Shown here: positions 1-8,345 of the stretch, piece after piece | How positions within the stretch are numbered: the first letter of the stretch is position 1 | How the letters are laid out: every line of letters starts with the position of its first letter | DNA from: Platycnemis pennipes | Taxonomy: Eukaryota; Arthropoda; Insecta; Odonata; Platycnemididae | Reading direction: 5' to 3' | NCBI GenBank assembly: GCA_933228895.1 | Contig: OW121846.1 | Location: 109,199,054-109,263,053, forward strand | Length of the DNA: 64,000 nt | Translations under genes and position numbers: made by a program | The notes under the pieces: model-generated | Told to the model about the DNA's origin: nothing | What the model saw: the letters and a program-made list of their open reading frames with translations, nothing else | Databases searched by the model: none

Positions 1-1327
1 CTGTGTAAATTAATAAGTGCTACAGGATTACAATCTTAGTTACACAGTCAAGGTTGAAGTAGACGATGGCATCAAATTGAGCTCAATGTGGAAGAGGATC
101 TTCCAAAAAATCGAGACACTGGGAAAGTTCCTGAAGAGTATAAACAACAGTGATGCCGTACTCAACCATGACGAGGGACTCTGTGCCATGAGTCATATGA
201 ACGAGGCAAAGTTTGGGGGTCCTATGACATCAGAGGCACCCCCCACCAACGGCAAGGGGAGGGGGAAATTTCAGTTATCTGAAAGTATACATACATCTCC
301 ATTTTCCATTTCCATCATTGTTCTGACGATGTGCCCTGAAATAGCCGTGAATGCTAGATCACTAACAAAGTGTCACACGCAGCTGAACACAAGAAACATT
401 ATTGACGAAAATGATTCTCAACCTCACAAATGTACATCAAATAGTGGCTAAAAACATGGAGACAAAGATATAATAATGACAAAAATTAACTATACCAATG
501 GCAGCTTCTTTAAGGAACATATAAAACATTTTATTAACTTTCAATATATTATCATAATAGCAAAACAGTTCAGCCAACCCACAGCAAATCACAATTCATA
601 CCAGAAAAAGCAGACCAAATGTGACTTGACAGACACTTCAAATTCCAGCAAAGCAGTCCTGAAGACAAAATATAAGTGATGTATTTGAAGAATATGACAC
701 AAAATCAGTTTGAAACCACATCATGAAATTTCAACCCATGTATTAGTTGTATTACAAAGATATTCTTTATTAAATCATAGTAGAGGTCCTCAAGCAGACC
801 AAGCTGATGACATTTTTTCTCCCTAACCCACAGAGATTAGTCTTCCATGGCACAAAATCTGGCTAGTATGCAGTTACTGTAGATATACAAATAATTATGG
901 CTATATTATCCAAAAATAAAAAGCCAAATGAGATGAATATTTTGCACCAATACAAACAATAAACCAATAAAATGAATAGGATGCATAAAATGCTGAACAC
1001 CAGAAACCAAAAGAAAATACTAACACTGCAACACAGTCTCCCCCATACTGAAAATCCAAAATTAAAAGACACATACACCAATTTCAACAACTTCAGGGAG
1101 CTTAGGGACAACCCAGCAATAATTACCATAAATGACCATGACTGCTAAAATAATTTACACTTTCTGTAATGAACAATGAATATGCTCAATACTAATGGTG
1201 TACCTTCTTATTGTAAAATCCATTTTGTAAGTAGTGCTTTCAGCACTTAGTCTAGTGATACATAAATGGCTACATGTTGATGTCCCACTTTGGCTGTTTT
1301 AGAGCAAATACATATAAAAATGTCCAT
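1..1327. repeat. Left copy of a perfect 1.33-kb duplication
   Basis: Every stretch I compared between 1-1327 and 14966-16292 is the same, including the predicted translations in several frames, at a constant offset of 14965. Homology stops after tgtccat at 1327. On the left the window starts inside the repeat, so its true left end is unknown. The copy contains an open frame at 17-451 (144 codons, plus strand), but I recognise no domain in it. The minus strand carries a poly(A)-signal-like AATAAA near 763. Identity over 1.3 kb means either a very recent duplication or a haplotype/assembly artefact. Confidence 0.9.
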
Positions 1328-1333
1328 ACTTAC

Positions 1334-1424
1334 AAGATATTCTTCTGAACAAGGCTGCTGTTGTAGAAACTGCTCCTCTTATTTCTCCACGAGGACGGGT
1401 TTGTAACGTCCCAAGAGAATCCAT
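1334..1424 (-). CDS. Putative first coding exon of an unidentified gene
   Basis: On the minus strand an ATG at 1424 opens 30 codons (beginning MDSLGTLQTRPRGE, ending ALFRRIS) that run into a strong splice donor, CTT|GTAAGTATGG, at 1333. The exon ends one base into a codon. The sequence upstream of the ATG (about 1425-1900) is less AT-rich and could be 5' UTR and promoter. I do not recognise the peptide. The open frame also continues upstream of this ATG to about 1637 with a hydrophobic stretch, but the ATG chosen leaves a compact charged N-terminus directly before the donor. The right end of the 1.33-kb duplication lies only 6 bases inside the intron, so the duplication may bear on this gene. 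The rest of the gene would lie off the left edge. Confidence 0.35.
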
Positions 1425-2341
1425 TCCAAAGAGCGACCAAAAACCGGCGTACCGTTGAACAAAATCACAAGTCATGCAGGTAATGAACCATAAAATGGTA
1501 GATGAAGATAAAAAAATGAAGACGATATGGATCGATGAGTATTTAAAAAAGAAGGAAAGGAATGAGATTAAAGAGGTAACTGTGAGTAAATAAAGTTGGA
1601 TCCATGAACATGGAATCGTTGGATCCGTAGTCAACACAACAGCTAATTGTAAGTTTCGCTAACATTTGTTTTTCGCAATTGCTCGGCCACCTATGGGCCA
1701 AGAAAGAAAGTTTCCCCGGCGCTATTTTAAATCTCGTCGGAGAACTCTTCATGCAGTAAATCGGTTTATTTGCACTTTGGACGGATTTCAATTTGACAAT
1801 TACACTTTAATTCGACAAAAATGAAATTTTAAGTTGCTTAGTTCGGAAGAAAGTTATCGCCTTACTAGTAATTTCGATTGCGCCAGCGTTGAAATAAACT
1901 CAAAATACATGTCTTACGCATGCCATTAATTACGGAAAGTATTACGCTGATTGCCCACCGTTTAAGCAAAATCAGTCCACTTTCTCTTACTTTATATGGC
2001 ATTTTGTCCAAGCATCCGCGGGTATAATAAATTTGCTGAAAACATTTGCTCCAATTTGCACTTCAGCGTTCAAGGGTGGATTAACGAGGTAGAAATATTG
2101 GAAACATAACTTTAGATTTTCAGATCTGCGGAAATGCCGAAGCCCAGGTCAAAGTACAAACGATATGTTTTCGACGGTGGTGATGTACCCCGCTACACAC
2201 TATTCCATATTGCCCAGATCATTAAGTTCTATATTGTCCACATCGTCCATATTGCCATTTAGACTTCAGGTGTGAACGTTTTGACCAGGGAAGTGTGCAG
2301 AAAGTGTGCAAATAAGTGTAAACAAACTTGTTTCACACTTT
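1425..2341. other. Upstream/intergenic sequence
   Basis: This stretch lies between the putative first exon at 1334-1424 and the gypsy element. About 1640-1760 is comparatively GC-rich with several CpGs, which would suit a promoter or 5' UTR of a minus-strand gene. I see no convincing ORF and no repeat structure. Confidence 0.3.
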
Positions 2342-2346
2342 ATTTT

Positions 2347-2482
2347 TGTAATTACTTAGCCCGTTGACGGTCGTAGCGTAAGTGACCAGAAATGCCACTT
2401 ACTGTTTATTTGGCGCCAAAAACAATTGCGATACATAATGCACTCACATACACGAAACAAATACAAACTAACATACATTACA
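2347..2482 (-). repeat. 3' LTR of the gypsy element
   Basis: 136 bp, the partner of 6996-7131. The two copies differ at two positions that I can see, one near the TGTAAT end and one within the cgtagYgtaag stretch. The integration site atttt abuts it at 2342-2346. Confidence 0.95.
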
Positions 2483-2495
2483 ATCCTCCCCTTCC
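2483..2495 (-). other. Polypurine tract of the gypsy element
   Basis: Read on the minus strand, GGAAGGGGAGGAT lies immediately before the 3' LTR. This is the expected place and composition for the plus-strand primer of reverse transcription. Confidence 0.75.
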
Positions 2496-2759
2496 AATAG
2501 GGCTGGGCATTGGCACATTAAGGAGACTATACACTTTGTGTCAATCCCTCCCTTTCAAATTTGTTCCTGGGAGGAGGCCAAAATCTCGTTCCCGGAAGAT
2601 AGCCAATAAAAGATTGGAAAAAAAAGGAAAACAAAATGTCCAGTTGAAATACAATATGCATACATATAAAGACACAGTTAACTCGTCCATTCAGTAAGAA
2701 AAAAAAACACTTGTCCCCAAATAAAAAAAATAACTCCTCTGTCAATAAGAGAGAAAAAA

Positions 2760-2868
2760 AAGGTAACACTTTACAAAAAAAAGGCACACTTCACAAATCA
2801 AAAATAACCTTCAGGTAACACTTTACAAAAAAAAAGAACACTTCACACATCAAAAATAACCTTCCCCT
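2760..2868. repeat. About 52-bp tandem duplication in the gypsy 3' untranslated region
   Basis: A segment beginning aggtaacactttacaaaa and ending aaaataaccttc occurs twice in a row with a few differences. It lies between the end of the integrase frame and the polypurine tract. The surroundings are rich in A-runs. Confidence 0.8.
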
Positions 2869-4930
2869 TTCTCTCCCTCAGTGGGTACCTTCTAATTTCC
2901 ACTTCACTCTCATTTTCTTCCACCCTACAAGTTCCCATTTCAGGAGTCCTAGTGGTGAGTGATGGCTCCCAATACCCAGTGGCTTCCTCTTCCTCTGATG
3001 TCTCCTTGCTCTGGGTATCAGCTATGAGTTCCTTTCCAGTGGCTCCAATGTCCACTTCTGACTCAAGGTCCCCCCTGGCTCTCAACTGGTTGATATGCCT
3101 GCGGACAAGAACACCTTCATCTGTCAACACAGAGTACCACCTGGATCCCAACACTTCACTTACGACCCCTGAAGTCCATTTCATCTGCCCATGCGGATAC
3201 ACTTTAACCATTACTCTTTGATCCTTTTGCAATACTCTGAGGGGAGATCCACCCTGTGCCACCATTTGTGCCATCTGTCTGTCATTCACAATTTCCCCTA
3301 CGTTGGGTTTCACTAAGGACAGTCGAGAGTGAATTGTCCTTCCAAACATTAACACACAAGGGGATTCACCCGTGGTTACATGGGGAGTAATTCTATATTG
3401 AAACAAGAAACGTGGCAAGGCAATGTGCAAGGGTATCCCATGCTGCATCAGAGTTTTGACCTTGTTCTTAAAGACCTTAACCATATTTTCAGCTGCTCCA
3501 TTTGAGGCTGGGTGATAGGGAGGAGAAAAGGTGTGCCTGATGCCATTTTTGTCACAAAATTCCTTAAACTGAGTGGAAGTGAAGGGAGAGCCATTATCGG
3601 ATACCAAGTGCTCCGGGAGTCCAAAGGTAGCAAAAATATCCCTTAAATGCCTTAAAATTTCTTCTGTGGAACTATTTTTTATTTCCCTAACCTCTGGCCA
3701 TTTTGTTGAACTGTCAATCAAGACCAAAAATAACTTTCCCAAAAAGGGTCCCGCTAAATCCACATGCAACCGTTTCCAAGGCCTAACAGGCCATTCCCAA
3801 CACTTCAAAGGGGCCTTGCCAGGTGAAGGTTTATTTGCTAGACAGGATACACACGAATTTGCTAACTGCTCCAAATCTTGGTCTAATTTTGGCCACCATA
3901 CATAGGATCGGGCTAACGATTTCATCTTAACAATGCCCATATGCCCAGCATGCAGCTCTTTGAGGACCTCAGCCCTTAATTTCTTGGGAATAACCACCCT
4001 GTTTCCCCACAAGAGGCAACCCTGCTCAACAGTCAATTCCTGCTGCTTAATGAAGTACGGTTTCAATTCATCCAGAACATTTTTAGGCCATCCAAACATA
4101 CAAAAATCAATGATCTTGGCCAGTGTTACATCCGTCCTTGAGTGTCTGGATATGCTCTTGGCAGTTATAGGAAGGAATTCCTTTTCTCCTATGTCTAAGT
4201 AGGAAACTTCCTCTATAACATCCCTATCCTGTTCTAGGGGAAGCCGTGACAGACCATCTGCCACCTTATTTTTATCAGCCTGGATATACTCTAATTTGTA
4301 ACTATACCCTTGTAGAATGACTGCCCAACGCTGCAAACGGCTAGCAGCCATTTGTGGAATACCACTTTTTTCACCCAAAATATGTAACAAGGGTTTGTGA
4401 TCTGTCCTCAGAATAAAGTGCCTCCCATACAAATACTGCGTAAACCTCTTTACCCCAAAGATAATGGACAGGGCTTCCCTATCTATTTGAGAATAATTTC
4501 TCTCTGCCTTACTTAGTGACCGGGAAGCAAAGGCAATAGGCCGTGTCATTCCATTAGAATACTCATGTAATAATACACTGCCTAAACCATACGGGGAAGC
4601 ATCACACTCGAGCACCACAGGTAATGACGGATCATAGTGAGCTAAAACACGTCCTGAAGTTATTGCTGTTTTAACAGTTGCAAACGCCTCTTCACATCTC
4701 TCACACCACACCCATTGTACATCTTTCCTAAGCAGTTCATGCAAAGGAGCAAGGATAGTCGCCAGATTCGGAATGAACTTAGAATAGTACTCCACCAGGC
4801 CCAAGAAGGCCCTGAGCTGAGAGGCATTTTGGGGTGGTGGCGACTCAACTATTGCATTTATTTTTCCCGTGGTTGCATGTAGCCCATACCTGTCTATCTT
4901 GTGACCTAAGAATTCTACTGATAGGCACAT
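2843..4930 (-). CDS. Gypsy pol, C-terminal part (RT thumb, RNase H, integrase), frameshifted from gag-pol
   Basis: This 695-codon frame starts inside reverse transcriptase (VEFLGHKI, just after the fingers/palm) and continues with RNase H (CDASPYGLG near residue 110, then a TDHKPL motif). An integrase follows, with the zinc-binding H-H-C-C region around HAGHMGI and CVSC, and catalytic motifs HVDLAGPF, VSDNGSPF and SNGAAEN that supply the D, D and E residues. The C-terminus has a WTSGVV...VRRHINQL stretch resembling the GPY/F module. No chromodomain and no envelope gene are visible. The ATG at 4930 is not a natural start: the frame continues the upstream ORF after a one-base slip. In the family this part synthesises and integrates the cDNA copy. 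As it stands it would not be made in frame with gag. Confidence 0.9.
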   Translation of the reverse strand: MCLSVEFLGHKIDRYGLHATTGKINAIVESPPPQNASQLRAFLGLVEYYSKFIPNLATILAPLHELLRKDVQWVWCERCEEAFATVKTAITSGRVLAHYDPSLPVVLECDASPYGLGSVLLHEYSNGMTRPIAFASRSLSKAERNYSQIDREALSIIFGVKRFTQYLYGRHFILRTDHKPLLHILGEKSGIPQMAASRLQRWAVILQGYSYKLEYIQADKNKVADGLSRLPLEQDRDVIEEVSYLDIGEKEFLPITAKSISRHSRTDVTLAKIIDFCMFGWPKNVLDELKPYFIKQQELTVEQGCLLWGNRVVIPKKLRAEVLKELHAGHMGIVKMKSLARSYVWWPKLDQDLEQLANSCVSCLANKPSPGKAPLKCWEWPVRPWKRLHVDLAGPFLGKLFLVLIDSSTKWPEVREIKNSSTEEILRHLRDIFATFGLPEHLVSDNGSPFTSTQFKEFCDKNGIRHTFSPPYHPASNGAAENMVKVFKNKVKTLMQHGIPLHIALPRFLFQYRITPHVTTGESPCVLMFGRTIHSRLSLVKPNVGEIVNDRQMAQMVAQGGSPLRVLQKDQRVMVKVYPHGQMKWTSGVVSEVLGSRWYSVLTDEGVLVRRHINQLRARGDLESEVDIGATGKELIADTQSKETSEEEEATGYWEPSLTTRTPEMGTCRVEENESEVEIRRYPLRERKGKVIFDV

Positions 4931-7047
4931 TAATTACACTTCTTGGGATTTACTTTAAAGCCGAAGCTGTTTAACCTTTCTAATACGGCCACTAGATTCT
5001 GAAAATGTTCCTTATCATTTTTACCTGTGACAATGATGTCATCCTGAAAACAAGCAACATCTGCCTGACCCTGCAAAACCTGATCCATTGTTTTCTGGAA
5101 AATGGCAGGGGCTGAGGCAACCCCAAAGGGTAATCTGGCATAACGGAAGAGTCCACGGTGTGTATTGATTGTGCACAGTCTTTGTGAGTCCTCTGAGAGG
5201 ACCAGTTGTTGGAAGGCTTGTGACAAATCGATAGTGGAAAACTTTTGCCCCCCTTGAAGCTTTAAAAAGAGCTCTTCGACCCTTGGAAGGGGATATCTTT
5301 CAATCTCTAACTGGGGGTTCACCGTTATTTTAAAGTCTCCACATATACGAATATTCCCATCCCCCTTAACTATCGGGACGATGGGTGTCGCCCAATCACT
5401 GAAGTCTACCGGATACAAAATTTCCAGTTCCAACAGACGATCAATTTCATTGTTCACCTTATCCCTAAGGGCAAAAGCTAACGCTCTGGGTGAGCAAAAC
5501 ACCGGCTTTGCTCCTGGTTTAAGGTGTAGTTTTGCCTCATTTCCCTTAAATGATCCCAGGCTGCCATCCCAGAGCCCCTTAAACCGTTCCCAAATCTCTG
5601 AGGCATTACTGCATTGCACCATTTCGATTTTATTAATCGGAGAAGGAAACTTTAATTCCCTGTACCAATCCCTTCCTAAAAGTGGAGGGCCTCCATTAGT
5701 TACAACAAAGAGATTTAATTTTGCCGTGTGTCCTTTGTGAGAAACTACAACCTCAATGGTGCCCTTCGGTTGTATTAAGGTGTTCGAATACGACCGGAGC
5801 TTTACGAGGGTGCTTTTCATCTGCAAATGTGCAAAGTTTTTCATATAACATTCCTCCGAAATTGCTGATATCGCTGATCCCGTATCTATTTCCATACTAA
5901 TGACGCGTGAATCCACTATTACCCTGGCAACCCACGGACCATTATTCTCGTCACCGCTAGGTGAACTGCGGACATTAAACAAGGGCAAATCGCAATCATT
6001 TTCCCTAATAAATATAGTCTTTTCATTGCACAACTCTCGAGCGAAATCTGACTCTATTACACCCTGGCTCTCACCTTTAACATTTGATTGTAACCTACAA
6101 GCATCATTAGGGCAGCACTCAAATACTCTGTTGCATGAAGTTTCAGGGGATAATCTACCACAGACCCTTATATCCATACCTTCGTTGCACATTGCCTTGA
6201 GATGGCCAACTTTCTGGCAGATGTCGCATCTGTAAGACCGGTATCTGCACGAAATCCTTCGATGCCCCACCAATCCGCAGCAATAGCACCTTTCCGCATT
6301 GCTGGATCCTCTGAGCGGTTGTGGTTCCATGGCTCCCGACCTCCTCTTCTGCCGCAGTTGCTCCTGTCTCCGAAGCCGGTGGACCCCGACTTCTTCGTCG
6401 CCTTCCTTGACGGCGTCCCGGGCTACAAAATGGACTCCGTGTCTATTTTGAACCGAGCATGCCGCGACATTTTTCGCAGCCTTCTCGCGCGCGGCAGACA
6501 GTTCAATGGCCTTGTCAAAGGACAGAGTCTCGTCCTCTAAATACAAGGCTTGCACTATTGCCTTGTCGCGAAGGCCCAACACAAACTGATCTCGTACTGC
6601 CTGGTCCAAAAACGTCCCAAACTTACAATAGCGGGAGCGTTCTCGGAGGCCGGCAGAGAACTCAGTGACCGTTTCCTCCGCCAGTTGAACTCTCTGGTTA
6701 AAGGTATGGCGCTCCGCAATCACTGACCGCTGTGGACTAAAATACTTCCGCAGCTTAGCGGTGATATCAGAATACGAACACTCTGACGGCTTTTTCGGTT
6801 CGCACAGGCTGCGTACCACACCATAAGTCTCCTTGCCCATCGACGACAGCAGAATAGCGCGTTTCTTAACGTCGTGGGCCGCTTCTTGTCCTAAATCAAT
6901 TACGACGAAATATTCCGTCAACCTCTCTTCGTAGGACTCCCAATCGTCCACCCCTAGCACAAACTTTTCCATAAAATTTGGCATCCTCGTCGCCATGTAA
7001 TGACTTAGCCCGTTGACGGTCGTAGTGTAAGTGACCAGAAATGCCAC
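4930..7047 (-). CDS. Gypsy gag-pol, N-terminal part (Gag, protease, most of RT)
   Basis: This is a 705-codon frame. A Gag-like region is followed by two CCHC-type zinc knuckles (CYCCGLVGHRRISC near residue 256, and a second starting CDICQKVGH). Next come an aspartic protease with the active-site motif DTGSA near 387 and reverse transcriptase motifs including FSTIDLSQAFQQL and the catalytic FQDDIIV near 667. The first ATG at 7047 lies inside the 5' LTR; a second in-frame ATG at 6996 overlaps the LTR/PBS junction and gives a Gag starting MATRMPNFMEKF, which I prefer. The frame ends in TAA at 4932-4930, in the middle of RT, where the other frame takes over. That position is unusual for programmed frameshifting and fits a one-base deletion or a sequencing error. 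Confidence 0.9.
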   Translation of the reverse strand: MAFLVTYTTTVNGLSHYMATRMPNFMEKFVLGVDDWESYEERLTEYFVVIDLGQEAAHDVKKRAILLSSMGKETYGVVRSLCEPKKPSECSYSDITAKLRKYFSPQRSVIAERHTFNQRVQLAEETVTEFSAGLRERSRYCKFGTFLDQAVRDQFVLGLRDKAIVQALYLEDETLSFDKAIELSAAREKAAKNVAACSVQNRHGVHFVARDAVKEGDEEVGVHRLRRQEQLRQKRRSGAMEPQPLRGSSNAERCYCCGLVGHRRISCRYRSYRCDICQKVGHLKAMCNEGMDIRVCGRLSPETSCNRVFECCPNDACRLQSNVKGESQGVIESDFARELCNEKTIFIRENDCDLPLFNVRSSPSGDENNGPWVARVIVDSRVISMEIDTGSAISAISEECYMKNFAHLQMKSTLVKLRSYSNTLIQPKGTIEVVVSHKGHTAKLNLFVVTNGGPPLLGRDWYRELKFPSPINKIEMVQCSNASEIWERFKGLWDGSLGSFKGNEAKLHLKPGAKPVFCSPRALAFALRDKVNNEIDRLLELEILYPVDFSDWATPIVPIVKGDGNIRICGDFKITVNPQLEIERYPLPRVEELFLKLQGGQKFSTIDLSQAFQQLVLSEDSQRLCTINTHRGLFRYARLPFGVASAPAIFQKTMDQVLQGQADVACFQDDIIVTGKNDKEHFQNLVAVLERLNSFGFKVNPKKCN
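6982..6995 (-). other. tRNA-Ser-type primer-binding site
   Basis: Directly after the 5' LTR the minus strand reads TGGCGACGAGGATG. From memory of eukaryotic tRNA-Ser(GCU), whose 3' end is ...CATCCTCGTCGCCA, the match is 14 of 14. It overlaps the preferred start of Gag. Confidence 0.8.
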
Positions 7048-7131
7048 TTACTGTTTATTTGGCGCCAAAAACAATTGCGATACATAATGCACTCACATAC
7101 ACGAAACAAATACAAACTAACATACATTACA
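6996..7131 (-). repeat. 5' LTR of the gypsy element
   Basis: 136 bp, the partner of 2347-2482. It would carry the promoter for the minus-strand element. The most upstream in-frame ATG of gag-pol lies inside it, at 7047. Confidence 0.95.
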
Positions 7132-7360
7132 ATTTTCAACTTGGCAGGGAATGAATTCCATTTAAGTGAATCATATTATATAGATACACAATCATTTGAA
7201 GTAGTTTATTGGTGTGATTATTATTATTAATACTGCAAGAATCACGTGCTCGTGTACTTTTTGAGAAGGTTATTGGGAAAAATTATTTCGCCACCATATG
7301 GTAAAGATACCACAGATATCTGTGCAAATACTTGCATAATGTAAAGCCTATACGTGGAGA
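7132..7360. other. Short unannotated flank
   Basis: AT-rich sequence after the gypsy target duplication and before the minisatellite. Nothing recognisable. Confidence 0.5.
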
Positions 7361-8345
7361 GTAGATGGATGGTAAACGAAGGAGTTCGAAGCGAGGGTAG
7401 TGGAAGGGTAGTGCTACCCTTCCCTTACCCTCCATGGTGGGTAGTGGAAGGGTAGTGCTACCCTTCCCTTACCCTCCATGGTGGGTAGTGGAAGGTTAGT
7501 GCTACCCTTCCTTTACCCTCCATGGTGGGTAGTGGAAGGGTAGCACTACCTTTCCCTTACCCTCCATGCTGGGTAGTGGAAGGGTAGCGCTACCCTTCCC
7601 TTACCCTCTATGGTCAGTAGTGGAAGGGTAGCGCTACCCTTCCCTTACCCTCCATGGTGGGTAGATGGATGGTAAGCGAAGGAGCTCGAAGCGAGGGTAG
7701 TGGAAGGGTAGTGCTACCCTTCCCTTACCCTCCATGGAGGGTAGTGGAAGGGTAGCACTACCCTTCCCTTACCCTCCATGGTAGGTAGTGGAAGGGTAGC
7801 GCTACCCTTCCCTTACCCTCCATGGTGGGTAGTGGAAGGGTAGCACTACCCTTCCCTTACCCTCCATGGTGGGTAGATGGATGGTAAGCGAAGGAGCTCG
7901 AAGCGAGGGTAGTGGAAGGGTAGTGCTACCCTTCCCTTACCCTCCATGGTGGGTAGATGGATGGTAAGCGAAGGAGCTCGAAGCGAGGGTAGTGGAAGGG
8001 TAGTGCTACCCTTCCCTTACCCTCCATGGTGGGTAGATGGATGGTAAGCGAAGGAGCTCGAAGCGAGGGTAGTGCTACCCTTCCCTTACCCTCCATGGTG
8101 GGTAGATGGATGGTAAGCGAAGGAGCTCGAAGCGAGGGTAGTGGAAGGGTAGTGCTACCCTTCCCTTACCCTCCATGGTGGGTAGATGGATGGTAAGCGA
8201 AGGAGTTCGAAGCGAGAGTAGTGGAAGGGTAGTGCTACCCTTCCCTTACCCTCCATGGTGGGTAGAGCGTGGGTTGACGGAGGGTTACTACCCACCATGG
8301 AGGGTACTACCCTTCCTTTACCCTCCGTCTACCCACCACGGAGGA
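7361..8345. repeat. Composite minisatellite with 36-bp and 44-bp units
   Basis: About 985 bp. The A unit (36 bp, starting gtagatggatggtaagcgaa) occurs seven times, at about 7361, 7663, 7873, 7953, 8033, 8102 and 8182. The B unit (44 bp, starting gtagtggaagggtag) occurs about fifteen times. Early in the array B units run in tandem; later the order becomes A-B with an 80-bp period, except one 69-bp interval that has lost 11 bases. Each B unit contains the palindrome gggtagYgctaccc, in its best form aagggtagcgctaccctt, and ends with ccatgg. The last copies degrade after 8262. Short open frames here are by-products of the repeat. Confidence 0.95.

Larger units (their letters stand above)
2347..7131 (-). 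mobile_element. Ty3/gypsy LTR retrotransposon, mag-like, nearly intact
   Basis: The element is 4785 bp and lies on the minus strand. Two 136-bp terminal repeats start TGTAAT and end ATTACA. It is flanked by a perfect 5-bp target duplication, atttt, at 2342-2346 and 7132-7136. A primer-binding site directly follows the 5' LTR and a purine tract directly precedes the 3' LTR. Gag, protease, reverse transcriptase, RNase H and integrase are all recognisable in one gag-pol frame, interrupted by a single frameshift near 4930. The LTRs differ at two positions I could see, so the insertion is young. Very short LTRs and a tRNA-Ser-type primer are features I associate with the mag lineage. That lineage assignment is an inference from structure and protein style, not a tree. 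Confidence 0.95.

Noticed and set aside
17..451. 144-codon plus-strand open frame repeated at 14982-15416
   Set aside because: It looks somewhat protein-like, but the opposite strand is also largely open, no domain is recognisable, and it occurs only because the whole block is duplicated. Not called as a gene.
4900..4960. Programmed -1 frameshift between two gypsy ORFs
   Set aside because: The switch lies in the middle of reverse transcriptase and no slippery heptamer is evident. Mutation or sequencing error is simpler.
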